Below, piece by piece: positions 43,966 through 54,585 of a DNA stretch of 64,000 bases. The stretch covers positions 907,001-971,000 of the forward strand of contig JASPKZ010001602.1 in assembly GCA_030220185.1 (NCBI GenBank). The letters run 5' to 3'. Numbering within the stretch: position 1 is the stretch's first letter; the number at the start of each line of letters is the position of its first letter. The position numbers and the translations under genes are program-made. Origin of the DNA: Diploptera punctata. Its lineage: Eukaryota > Arthropoda > Insecta > Blattodea > Blaberidae. The notes under the pieces are model-generated. The model worked only from the letters and a program-made list of their open reading frames with translations, searched no databases and was not told the origin of the DNA.

Positions 43966-44160
43966 TAAATTTATTAATTGTTCAAATAATTCTATCAGTG
44001 AGGTGTATAAGTTAGTTTGTTATTAAATAATTATTTAGTTTGTTTTTGAAGGATGTTTTAGTTTGACAGTCTCTGACATAGGGCAACAAGAGAATTCCAT
44101 TTTTGGCAAATGAGACTGAAAAAGATAATGAATAATACACAGTGTGATGAGGAGGGATAT
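43966..44160 (+). repeat. R2 dispersed repeat, second part
   Basis: 'gagaattccatttttggcaa' and 'cacagtgtgatg' parallel 'gggaattccagttgcgagaa' and 'ggagtgatgtgatg' at 57980-58040. Confidence 0.45.
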
Positions 44161-44194
44161 AAAGGACAATGTAATCATAATAACTCAATCCTTG

Positions 44195-45530
44195 ACACTA
44201 TTTAATCCGGAGGTTCATGGCAGCAAGTTCATACTGACTTCATTCGCCCCTATCCTAAAATAATATTTTTAATGAATTCCTGTATTATACAGGTGCTCAA
44301 ATCATAGTTATTGTTTTTCTCGGCCTCTCCACTGGCCGTTTTCCCTATAGTTTTCTTACAACAAGTTTCTGTGCTTCTTGCTCATTCCCGATTTTACCAC
44401 ATCTGCTTATCACTGTCTACGAGAATGAAAAAAACGTTCTTATTACATCTGGTTTTGCAAAAATATGAAAAAGCATATTTTTATACTTATCCATTCGCCT
44501 GTATATTCTTCACTGGTCCAACAATTGACCTACGCATTTTATTCTCAGATACTTTTTTTATCTCATAAAACAAGAGATTGTGTTAGATAAACTCTCTTAA
44601 TTTAGAAATTCAGTTGATAAGTTTACTTGCTGAAATTCTCTCAATAACGATTGGCATGAATCTGTGGTGAAGAGCTTGATTATAATTATTTTCTAGTAAT
44701 CCGTGATGTGCCCAAGTAACGGTGACCCCTGAAGATAAAAAAATAGCTGTATCAAGGCCTCCATACCTAATTTGTTACAACGGGCTTACGATGAGGAATA
44801 ATCTCATTTATTATTTCAGAAGTATTCTTCTTTCTCTCATTTTTTGAGCCTTTTTCCACGGTATATTATCCCTCACTATCGACATAAATGACAAGACATA
44901 GAGATCATCCCTTCCATTTAGTTGACAAAAGACCTTGGCCTTTAAATCATCTTTATCATCCATATAATCACTGGAAGGATCATTGTTTTATATAGGCCTA
45001 TCTTTAGTTTAACATTATTCAAGAGAATTTCGGTTGAATAGAGCTTATGTAATGCTTAATATATAGGCCTACGTTTCCAATATTGGACCTATGTTTAATT
45101 TATTTCTGTGCCTATTTATTATTATCGTTTGTAGATATTTGAATACCATCATTTTTTCAAGATTTCCTTTATTTATGATCATTCCGATTAAATATTACTT
45201 GGAAGTATAGGCCTAATCATGTAGGCCTATTTAATATTATTCTTGATGCCAGCGTCTACTTCCCGTTTAATATGTGCTTGTTTCTAGTATTTCCTCGCCA
45301 TCATTAATTTATAGTAATACAACCATCATCTACGTATCCAATAGCTGATTAAGACCTTGCACGCCACATTTCCTCTCAATATTTTATTGTATGTTCTAGT
45401 GCAAAATGGATTGGCAAAGGATAGTCCTATAGTGTATGTTTTTTTAAGCTTTTATGCATATCAAGAAGTTTTTTTTTGCACCTACTGCCATTTAGACAGA
45501 TTCGGATAAGTATATACAACTTTTTAGAAC
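44195..45530 (-). pseudogene. LINE-A, ancient copy
   Basis: Decayed matches on the minus strand occur at 44200-44560 (C-terminus: 'cactggccgttttccc', 'tacgagaatg', 'attcgcctgt') and 44950-45530 (upstream part: 'taatttatttctgtgcct', 'ttcctcgccatc', 'aacttttt'). The stretch between them, 44560-44950, is not recognisable. The oldest LINE-A copy in the window. Confidence 0.6.
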
Positions 45531-45679
45531 TTCGATGATGATGATGATGAAGATAATATTTTTTATTTCGGAATTTATCCACAATACAGTGATTTTCCGT
45601 CACTCTTAACAAATTCCTTCTCCATTTGTAGCGGCCCTGAACATCCTCATATGTAAATGAAACAAGAAAGAAAATAATT

Positions 45680-45954
45680 TATTTTTTACTATTCAATGCC
45701 ACCACCTTGTCATTTTGACATTCTGGTATTCTCTCCTGGCATGGAGTTATTGTAACCCACTTCTGAGGTTGGAGCGCCTGGAAGGCGGAGTTATAGGGCC
45801 TACTGCACCGATGATATATGATAGGTGATGATGATGATAATGATGATCCAGGAAAGGCCTTAATCCTAAACTTATTGAATATGCTATTGATGATAATGGT
45901 GGGCAGATGATGTTCGGGGACCGTTTGGGCCTTAAAGTTTCCTGACAGAAAGAA
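45680..45954 (-). mobile_element. SINE T2 module plus part of the S1 middle
   Basis: From 'gacatcctgg'-type T2 sequence to 'gggccttaaagtttcctgac', with 'ggcgcctggaaggcggag'-type hairpin bases. The tRNA head is missing and (AAT)n starts at the break. Confidence 0.7.

Positions 45955-46000
<46 letters not shown>
45955..46000. repeat. (AAT)n, left flank of the LTR-like segment
   Basis: About 46 bp of perfect AAT units. Confidence 0.95.
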
Positions 46001-46453
46001 TGTGGCAAGAAGTAATAGACTCGTAAGTACTAAAACGTACCATTAATAGTAATAACAGGAAGGCGCACAAAACGTGCACACGTGTCTATTACCAACATAG
46101 AAACACAAACGAATGGTACCTACCCCTCTAAGCTATAATGAATAACATATACACTCGGAGTGGGGGTGGCGACTTTATGGGAGGAGTCATCGCCCTTATA
46201 AGGCGAGGACGCGCGTGAAAACTCTCTCACGCTCCTACGTTCTGCAATAGTCAATTTCTTCAGTAACCGTTCGCGAAGGTGATATTAAAACACGTGGGCG
46301 GAAGTAATTCATCAACTCCACTCCGAGTTAGTTAAGTATCAAACATTGTAAGTCTACAATTGTACACACAAAATCATCCAATAAACTGAAATAATAAGTG
46401 TATAATATAAACATCCCTGAGTGATCATATTCTACCCTGACCGAACCGGCACA
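46001..46453 (+). mobile_element. Probable solo LTR inside an (AAT)n tract
   Basis: The 453-bp segment begins TGTGGCAAGAAG and ends ACCGGCACA, so it has the TG...CA border of LTRs, and (AAT)n continues on both sides. It carries a TATA-like 'ccttataaggcg' near 46196, a start-like region downstream and an AATAAA signal at about 46380, in the order expected for U3-R-U5. GC content is higher than around it. The target duplication is hidden by the microsatellite. No gag or pol is present. Gypsy or BEL origin cannot be decided. Confidence 0.6.

Positions 46454-46514
<61 letters not shown>
46454..46514. repeat. (AAT)n, right flank of the LTR-like segment
   Basis: About 60 bp of AAT units, continuing the tract at 45955. 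Confidence 0.95.
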
Positions 46515-47092
46515 TATAATAAAATGGAAACCGCATACCATCTAAAAGGAGTAAACAATAAACATGTCTCACAAAGCAACATTAATGTGTCCATTCACTG
46601 AGAAGCCCTATAATAGAGTGGAATGCCTCACAATGAACAGGAAAAATCTAATGGAGAAATTTGTAAAATAAAGGGGGAAAAATTCACAATTTTCGATGAA
46701 AGAAAAAATTTAAGTATGTTTTTTTAAAAAAAGACACAACCACTTATGTACTGAAAATAACGAGACCATTCAGAAAATAAGGATTACATTCTGCAGCCAT
46801 ATGATGGAATAAACAAGAAATTAAAGAATCGGATTTAATTTTATTTCGAGAATAAAGAAGATAATAGAGTTTTCAACACAGATGAAATAGACATTTCAAA
46901 CATAAAAGAATAACTTACGAAGACATTCAATAATTCAAATCCCTTAGCAAGAAACATTTTGAAAATTCCAGAAAATAAATTAAAATTAAAGCAGAGGGCA
47001 AATGGACAGAAGAAAGAAAGGAATATACAAGGAAGGAATGAGAGAATATTGGGGACAATATTAAAACGAAACTATTTAAATAACAGAGTGGT
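46515..47092. other. A-rich sequence, possibly decayed retroelement coding
   Basis: The plus strand is purine-rich with short frames such as KIPENKLKLKQRANGQKKER. The codon-like A bias resembles LINE coding strands, but I cannot match it to LINE-A, B or C. Confidence 0.25.
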
Positions 47093-47093
47093 G

Positions 47094-47174
<81 letters not shown>

Positions 47175-47190
47175 GTAGTATTATTATTAC
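47093..47190. repeat. (TTA)n microsatellite
   Basis: About 100 bp of TTA with TTAG interruptions. Confidence 0.95.
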
Positions 47191-47202
47191 CATCACCATC
47201 AT

Positions 47203-48341
47203 TGTCGGACGCGGTGGACTAGTGGTTAGCTCCTAGCATCTGGTCCCGAGTATCGCGGGTTTAAACTCGCCGAGGTCGATGGATCTTTTACAATGGAAAA
47301 AATCCCAGGAGCAAGTGCTCCGGGAGGGACTTTAAGACATGGGTCCCAAATCTGAAGATTTTCAGGCTCATAAAAAATCCTTAAGCCTGGATAAAAAGGC
47401 CTCTAAGCAAAATTTACCGACCTCATTATCATAAGTAATGGCACTCTTGATTTCCAAATTATTGATAAATTCACGACAAACGAAGTGAGGAGTGAATTTA
47501 TCTAGAGAATTTGGAAATCAAGAGTGCCATTTGTTAGGACTATTTAACGAATAAAATTAAGCTGTTTACTCAGAAATCATTATTTAACTAGAGTATTTTA
47601 AAATATTTATATAGTTAATGTAAACGGCGATGTTTGAAAACAAATGAGAAACGATTAGTACGCTTCATTTGCTTCTTTTGTTCATCACTGCAACCATATC
47701 ATATTATTTATTGCCAAAGGATTGCAATATTGTAAGAAAGACCCTAGTGGAGAAATTTATAACCAACATTATAGGTATTAATTAATTTCTGATGTTCTAT
47801 GATGTAAATATGTCAATTATATGTTTCTGCAACGTAATTTCCTGGGGGAAAAAAAATCGTTTAAGAAAGTACATATAGTGGTTTCTTTTTTTTTTTTTTG
47901 TGGTACAATCAATTGCTACAAATGTTTTTTATATTATCTGCCGCATGCGCTATCAGCTGACATTCGTGCACTATATATACAATCTGATAGCCGTGTTTCT
48001 TAGAGAGTCGGTCACTGCAAAAATATGCTATGACCTATTCAGAATGTTAAAAAGGAGGAACTTTCTTTAATATGAGGAACATGTTTGATAAATTCGAGGT
48101 GAAACACGACTGTGATTGGTTGTAATTAAAAATCATTGAAATGTGATTGGTCATTGACTCCCATTTGGGCATGAGTTAAATAGTCCTAGTAATACCTTGG
48201 TTACCTGCTAGATGTCTCATTGAGTCAGTATGTTGACCGCATACCATTCATGACATCTATGGGCAAATATGCGTAGGCCTAACTAAACTTGCTTGATCTA
48301 ATAACACCTAACAAAGAAGAGGCTAAGGCTTAACATTAGGC

Positions 48342-48345
<4 letters not shown>
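47203..48345 (+). mobile_element. S3 SINE interrupted by an FB element
   Basis: Head gtcggacgcggtggactagtg at 47203; the S3 body runs to 'aaatttaccgacctca' (47426) and resumes at 'tagtaataccttgg' (48188), ending near 48345 with a (TTA)n tail. In the unbroken copy at 2001 the two edges are about 10 bp apart. Confidence 0.85.
47427..48187 (+). mobile_element. FB hairpin element, copy 3, nested in S3
   Basis: Complete order: 'ttatcataagtaatggcact', hairpin with 'gataaattcacgac' against 'gtgaatttatc', 'aggactatttaacgaataaa', 'gtaaacggcgatgtttgaaa', 'tatatatacaatctgatagc', 'gtgattggtcattgactccc', 'gggcatgagttaaatagtcc'. Because its S3 host is otherwise intact, this copy defines both ends of the family at about 760 bp. 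Confidence 0.85.

Positions 48346-48384
<39 letters not shown>
48343..48384. repeat. (TTA)n microsatellite
   Basis: About 42 bp. It separates the S3 end from a LINE-B remnant. Confidence 0.95.
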
Positions 48385-48386
<2 letters not shown>

Positions 48387-49034
48387 TTTCTTCTTCATCA
48401 TCCAAGGATTAAGTCGTTGGCTCGTTCCGGTTTTATAAAAGCCAGAATTGTTCAGACCATCTTCTGTGTGGGCGTCAACATTTCGCCTTCCGCATGCAAT
48501 AATTTTGCAAAATTCTATCAACATGTTCTTTCCAGGCGTTCCTATATTCAACTATTTGAACTCTAAGTTTGAAAATATTTAGTTCCTTTCTTATATCATT
48601 ATTTCGTTTTTTTTTTTATCCAGCAGAGTACATCCTGCTACATTTCTTAGAAATCTCATCTCAATTACTTCCAATCTTTGTTCTTGTCTTTTAGTGATCG
48701 TCCAACATTCTTATCCATACATCAATACTGGAACAGCCATTACTTTATAAAATATAATTGTTTGTTTCTTTTCTTATATTTTTTAAGAGTTCTTTTAATA
48801 CTGCCACACATTAAAATAAATTTATTTATTGTAACATTCCATCCATCCATCCATAGTAATTCTGCCCGAAGGCAGGTCCTTCACTGCAATCATAGCATCA
48901 TGCTATGCTTGCAGCTTTACTAGGGAATTGTGTAGGTGTGGTAGCTTCCCGTTGCTTTCCACAATTTTAACATTAATATCTTCAATTGTAACATATGATA
49001 AATTGAAATCTAGATTTTTAAAACTATTCACTCT
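48385..49034 (-). pseudogene. LINE-B remnant with an inserted SINE 3' module
   Basis: Minus strand from 'ttggatgatgaagaagaaag' at the 3' side through KRQEQRLEVIEMRFLRN-type sequence near 48680 and a VLLYGYE.W equivalent near 48730. A T1 module (48838-48963) splits it; 'taacatt' flanks the module on both sides. Badly decayed. Confidence 0.6.
48838..48963 (-). mobile_element. Stand-alone SINE T1 module (126 bp)
   Basis: From 'ccatccatccatag' to 'gttgctttccac', the same span as the T1 part of S1 but with no S1 middle or head. 7-bp flanking repeat taacatt. The same inner border appears at 60795. Confidence 0.75.
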
Positions 49035-49855
49035 TCTTCTTCTTCACTTCCTGGTTTAGGCAAGAGTTGCCTGTTCCGTCTTCACTAATAGATCTAAGAC
49101 CATCTCTTCCGAGGACGTCCGACATCTCTTCTTCCTCTTGGAAAATAATGGAAGATTTTATTTGGTAATCTACTTTCTTCCATTCTTTCTACATGTTCTT
49201 TCCACTGTATCTTGTTGTTAAATATATTTTCTTTTATGGAGTAGATCTGCAGTTCTTCACGGATATCCTCGTTTCTTATCTGGTCCATTCTAGTGCAGCC
49301 TTTTACTCTTCTTAAAAATTTCATTTCGGCTGCTTGGATTTTACTTTCTTGTTTGGTAGTGGTAATCCAATATTCACTCCCATACAAAAGGACAGGGACA
49401 GCCATTGTTTTATAAAATTTTAATTTTGTTTGTTTATGAGTTTTATTATTCAATGTTCTATTTATTGTAACACAAATAGCTTGAAACTAATGTGTTTTGT
49501 GTTCAATATATTTATCGTACCCATAGCTGATGTCACATCCTAAATATTTAAAGTGGGATGCTTGTTCAATAATTTCGTCTCTAATTACAATTTTTGCACG
49601 CAGAGTATTTCTTCCACAAAATGCCATTACTTTTGTTTCACTTGCTCTAAAATTTTATCGATTACTATTATTGCTCTTTAAGTAAAATTCCCTTTAGATG
49701 CTAAATTTTTATTTTTATTCTTTGAAATTTTTAAATTATAATTGACACTTATTTTTTCTAAATTAAAAATAGCTCTTCTTCTCAACTGGAAATCATACTT
49801 GATCATCGGCAAATAACATTACATCATACAATGTATTATTTATTTTAAAATGTGT
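49035..49855 (-). pseudogene. LINE-B reverse transcriptase 3' half, 119 open codons
   Basis: Minus strand: YDVMLFADDQV (motif C, 49793-49825), a decayed middle, then an open stretch 49453-49094 with KLKFYKTMAVPVLLYGSEYW, AAEMKFLRRVKGCTRMDQIR, IQWKEHVERMEESRLPNKIF and GRRDVGRPRKRWS. The stop is lost by frameshift just downstream. The YADD-type motif reads FADD. This is the best LINE-B copy here. Confidence 0.82.
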
Positions 49856-49867
49856 ATTTAAATTATT

Positions 49868-49888
49868 GTTATAATAATAATAATAATA

Positions 49889-49941
<53 letters not shown>

Positions 49942-49948
49942 TATTAAT
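49868..49948. repeat. (AAT)n/(ATT)n microsatellite
   Basis: AAT units switch to ATT at about 49890, forming an AT-rich potential hairpin. Confidence 0.9.
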
Positions 49949-50554
49949 GTAGGTGATTATTACTTTTGTGCAATAAAAATGGTACATGGAGGAGAAATCT
50001 ACGCGTTGGTGGCAGCTGATCAGAACGAGCAGCATCTGCTTCTGCGTTGACGATTTCTCGGAATATAATGCTATATGTAGCATGGAGCGTTTCCGAAATT
50101 GATTTATATAGCACATGCGTACAATACTCTTGAAGCCTGGCCGGGCTGCAGGCATTTTACCTGGCGACCAGTATTACAAGCGTAAAGAAAAATGTAATAA
50201 AATATATTTCCTCGAAAAGAATTACCATTTTATCACATGTAAGCCTAATTCAATTTATTTTTTAATAATGCGTGTAGCATTGTATTTCACATAATTCACA
50301 GAACTTATGTTACACTTTTTCTACAGACTCGTGATTCCCTTTACTATTTATAAATAAACAAAACAAGAAAACAGAAAGAAAAATAAATATGCCACAATCT
50401 GCAATTATGTTTTAAGTATTTTCCTCTTGTTAATTTGTACTTCGAATTTTGAGTCTATAAATAATTGTTTTTCATAGCCCGATTAACACAGCAACACAAA
50501 ACATATCAACCAACTTATCTCAAATTGTAAATTTGAAACTCGTAATCTGGAAGT
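49949..50554. other. No recognisable feature
   Basis: A GC-richer patch at 49980-50160 ('ggagaaatctacgcgttggt', 'gcctggccgggctgcagg') might be repeat-derived but has no partner in the window. Confidence 0.35.
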
Positions 50555-51905
50555 CAAAAGATTTAAATATCTCCATATCCCTACATTCTGGAAAAGATTC
50601 TATAGGGGGTAAGAGATCCCTAGTATTCCTATGAGGACATGAGAGGACATACAATTTAAAAACAATCGAAAATGACAGATACTGCCGTCAAACTGAAAGA
50701 TTTCCGGATTGCTAATCCGATAGTCCCGATGACATTTAAGCCCAAGTTTGACCTCTAGCAATCCTAAGTTGGTGAGGAGATGAGAAGGAATTTAAAATAA
50801 AGTGTCCAAAATAATCGAGATCAATGCCTAATATATAGTTTTCGGAGAACCCATGTTGATTGGCGAGAGTCCCGATGACATCTAAGCCGACGTTTGACCC
50901 CTATAGCAATATTAAGGGATGAGGCAGAGAGGAGGAGCGAAAAATATTATTATAAAGTAACCGAAATTATTCTAACCTTTAGTTTTCGTGGTCGCCAAAG
51001 TTGATTGGTGACAGTCCAGATGCCATTTAAGTCCAAGTTTGATCAATAGCATGTCTAGGGGAGTGAGAGGGTGATAAAAGGTGAAATATTAAATGTCCAA
51101 AATGACAGAGACAGGTAATTAATCCATAGTTTTCGGGATCGCTAAGCAGATTTGTGACAGTCTCGATTATATTTAAGTCCATATAAGACCCCTAACCCAG
51201 AACGGAGTGAAAGGGGGTGACGTAAAAATAATGAAAAACTACCTATATTAGCATGGAGTCCATAGTTTTGAGGTTGCTGAAATTAATAATGACACTTCTG
51301 ATGCCGTTTAATCTAAATTCAACCTCCATCTGCATCAAGGGTAAGAAAGGGTGAAAAATAAAATGTCCAAATTGACCGAGATTAGTGAATAATCTATCAT
51401 TTTTGGTGTCGGTAAACTTATTGATGACAGATCCGATTACATTTAAGATCAAGTTTGACTTCTACCACCCCTATTGGATGTGTGATCACGTGATAAATAA
51501 AATGTCTAAAATGGCCGAACTTAGTGTTGTGTTCAAAGTTTTCGGGGCAATTAATCTGATTGTTGATAGAATGGTATTTAAGACCAAGTTTGACCCTAGC
51601 ACTCAAGGGGATGAGAGAGGGTAACATTAAAAAAAGATCGAAACCGAGCAATTTTAGGTCCTAATCCAAGGTTTTGGAGTCTCTAATGTGAATTTATAAA
51701 TATGCCTACAGTAGTGCGCCTTGGTTTATAAAATTTATAGCGAATACATAGTATTTAATTACTTTCATAAAGTTTTAGTGGAGGTTGCCATTTTAGTCGT
51801 AGTTCGCCCCCAGATGGTTGGGCGGAGTGAATAGGGGTGAAAAATAAAATGTCCAAAATGATCGAGATCAGGGACTGTTCCATAGTTTTCTGAGTTACTA
51901 AGCTA
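50555..51905. repeat. Degenerate minisatellite, unit about 135-150 bp, 8-9 units
   Basis: Recurring blocks in fixed order: 'atgtccaaaatgaccgagat', 'catagttttcggg(g)tcgctaa', 'attggtgacagtcccgat', 'gacatttaagtccaagtttg', 'acccctag' and 'ggatgagagagggtg'. Anchors lie near 50803, 50957, 51095, 51230, 51364, 51503, 51636 and 51852. Unit divergence is high and the last gap is 216 bp. Open frames of 70-80 codons appear on both strands but the period is not a multiple of three, so coding is unlikely. Confidence 0.85.
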
Positions 51906-52026
51906 ATTGGTGATAAGTAGATTGGTATAATAAATGCCGAGCAATCACCTAATATTCATACAGGCCTATTATTCTGAAAAAAAATACTAATATTCAGAAA
52001 TAAAATATTAATTTTAAACAAATAAT

Positions 52027-52536
52027 ACTGAGCAACAAAAAAGAAACTTTTTGTTTGTCTCAAAAAGAAAAATATGTGATTCTGATAGTATTTTTTCTCC
52101 TGAATTCAAATATGTTATCGGTTTTTCTCCATCGCGCAAAGTTTCAGAGAGACAGGAATTTTTAATTTCAAACATTTTAATATTTTCTACATTCGTAACT
52201 ACACAATATTCGAATATTCTGACTCACCTAGAAAGTAAGAAATGGCGATATTTCTGCTATATTTCGCCTGTGGAGCATCCCTCTTGATGGTCCAACAATA
52301 ATAATTGGCCAGCGTATTAGGATTCCATTTGCCTTGATATCTCTTTTCCATAGCTGAAATCTCCTGATTAGCTCATTTGGTTTTATTTTACAATGGATAA
52401 ATGGACTAAAAAACGTGTATTAAAAAGATAATTATTTAAATCCATTAATTGAAATTGAAATGTGGGTAATGGAGACATTCCGAATACATAATTGAAAACA
52501 CGATAAAAAACGAGACAAAAATCATGTTGACCAGTG
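52027..52536 (-). mobile_element. E element, copy 2 (510 bp)
   Basis: Inverted relative to 38279-38814, with ends ACTGAGCAACA and ACTGGTCAACA. The peptide frame has a shift before MEKRYQGK. A 20-bp loss near 52500 and other indels distinguish it from copy 1. Confidence 0.75.
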
Positions 52537-52563
52537 TAATCATCAATATTCATAAATTTTATA

Positions 52564-52568
<5 letters not shown>

Positions 52569-52616
<48 letters not shown>
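52569..52616. repeat. (TC)n microsatellite
   Basis: About 48 bp of TC units. Confidence 0.95.
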
Positions 52617-52619
<3 letters not shown>

Positions 52620-53645
52620 CTCTTCTCATTTAAGACAAAGCATACCATTCACGCATACATTAGTATTAAACATAGTGAATATGATATGTGAATAGAACGT
52701 AATTAGCTGACTTTGCATTACAGATGAAGAAAAATAAAAAACAATAAAATGAAATAAATTATAAATTCCATATCTAATCCACTTTAAACAAATTGATAGC
52801 AGAGACCATAAACTCTCATTCGCTACTTATGATATAACATTAAAACAAGCATGGGATAAAGGGTGAAACATTGAGGTAGTCGTTTCAAGGATATGTTTGA
52901 TGTTCAGTGACCTTATTCCCACCTAATTGTTCATGGATTTACATCGACTTAGACCTACTGACCCGTGATACTCCCTCGGAAACTCTACTATTCTGTAACA
53001 TAGCTTTGAAGTAAATTTAAATTACCTTGAATGCCAAATAATGTTTAAATTCTATCATCCGTAAGTGAGAATTAACACTTCGTCCGTAACGCTCGGTCGG
53101 ATTCATCAACAATTGTTAATATTTAACAAGTCGTTATATCAATTTAAAAGGCGATTTAACTCATTTTTGTCTCTGTTCTACCATATTTATATTCAAGACC
53201 TTGTAACTCATTTTCTAATGTAGCTACTAACACGAGATAATATGCAAAAATTACTGTATAGCGTAAAATTTCTTGTTCTTCTGGAGTCTCGTGCTATTAA
53301 CTTATATAAATACTAAACAAAACCTTGTCTGACGCCCGAATTAATTTCTTTCTATTCAAATTATCTTGTCTCCCACTTTGACAGAGATTGTTATACAGAT
53401 TATAAATACTGTAGACGAACTTTTGTAGGATATAATTATTTTACACAATATCCAACATAAAACTTATATTTCCCATGACAAAACCTTTTTTTTATAATAA
53501 TATTTAATATATGTGTATTTCAATATTAAATTCACAATGTTACTCGATTAAAATTTGCATTAAAAGTACCCATCACAGCGTTACATAATCTATCTTTTCA
53601 GAATCCATTCTGCTCTTCGCTTAAAATATTTTCATAATACAGAGT
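52617..53645. other. No recognisable feature
   Basis: About 1 kb of AT-rich DNA. A short stretch at 52625-52650 resembles 26745-26770 ('aagacaa(a)gcataccattcac'). Confidence 0.4.
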
Positions 53646-53865
53646 GCGGCATAAATCAGTTAACTACTGCACATGGTTGCAAGGAAAAAAATCAGACTGG
53701 TTGAAACTAAGGTTTGAATACGGGACCTTCAGAATATAATCTCAAACACTACTGCTTGAGGTAATTTGCTAACTAGGGCACAATTTCGGTAGTTGTTTTT
53801 TGTATAGATGTTGTAAGCTACAGAAAATAATATATTTTCATTCTCGGTTAACTGACTTATGCTGC
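53646..53865. mobile_element. 220-bp TIR element with a tRNA-like core
   Basis: The left end gcggcataaatcagttaact and the reversed right end gcagcataagtcagttaacc match at 17 of 20 positions. Inside, the minus strand has a weak B-box-like 'gtattcaaacctta'. It may be a fold-back element that captured a SINE head. Confidence 0.5.
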
Positions 53866-53929
53866 ATGTGAATTTTAATTACACCGACAAATTGCAGGGA
53901 TTGATTGCTGACTGGAATTGGAGGAAAAA

Positions 53930-54205
53930 ATGTCCTATGAATAAGTGTCCATAAATGCATCGTTGCCACGGTAGATGGCACTGACGAATGGCATTCTCTC
54001 GGCCATGTTGCAGGCCTGCTAGATCACCGGACTTAAAGTCCTTGGATTTTTACCTCTGGGGGCATCTGAAAAAGTTGTGTATGCTGAACCAGTTCCTGAT
54101 GTGCTTACCCTTCAACAGCGTGTCCACGTCGCCTCTGACGTGATTTGGAGAGAGGCCGGAACATGCGAAAGAGTGAGGCAATCCATGATACAACGCACAG
54201 ACTGA
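53930..54205 (+). pseudogene. Transposase C-terminus remnant (IS630/mariner type)
   Basis: PARSPDLKSLDFYLWGHLKK, a one-base deletion, then VYAEPVPDVLTLQQRVHVAS and RVRQSMIQRTD with a stop at about 54205. RSPDL...DFYLWGHLK is the third acidic motif region of DUF4817-linked transposases of insects (remembered family knowledge). The N-terminal two thirds are missing. Confidence 0.75.
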
Positions 54206-54214
54206 TATTTGAGC

Positions 54215-54585
54215 CAAAAAACTGGCCGTAAGTAAAAATTTTCAACTTTAATGATTAGCGTTGGTCTTGGGTCCCAAAACAGATAGATAAATATGACGTC
54301 ATGTGGCAGTGTCCCCACCGCAGTGACTAACCAGACAAATGTACAAGCAGTCGGAACTTATGACTCGCATGCGACGTGACGCGTGAACGCGGGCAATGTA
54401 TCCCATGGAGGCCACTTTGAACATCTCTTGTGATGTGGATGCGATTATGATATGTACTGTGTGCCGGGACGATTTGTAGTCGTTGCACGCACATCGTTCA
54501 TTTCCGGACACATGTTTATAGGACGTTTTTTCCTTCATTTTGAGTCAGTGTAATTACCGTTCACCCCGTATAAGTTATGTTAATA
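54215..54585 (-). mobile_element. End region of a related transposon
   Basis: Minus strand from 'tatacggggtgaacggtaat' (54585) through 'cctataaacatgtgtccgga' and 79 open codons (KHVSGNERCACNDYKSSRH) to about 54300. Tandem placement after the transposase C-terminus suggests two pieces of the same or a related element back to back. Family uncertain. Confidence 0.4.

Noticed and set aside
45679..46079. Two overlapping minus-strand frames with poly-Ile and poly-Leu
   Set aside because: They read through a SINE module, (AAT)n and the LTR-like segment; no shared protein signal.
46959..47222. Leucine-rich frame ending in a hydrophobic stretch that looks like a membrane segment
   Set aside because: The leucine/valine run is a translation of (TTA)n.
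51385..51651. Open frames on both strands in the 50-kb minisatellite, with repeated F.F.. patterns
   Set aside because: The repeat period is not a multiple of three and frames do not persist from unit to unit.
54299..54538. 79-codon minus-strand frame as a small secreted protein
   Set aside because: No signal peptide; it lies in what looks like the end region of a transposon.
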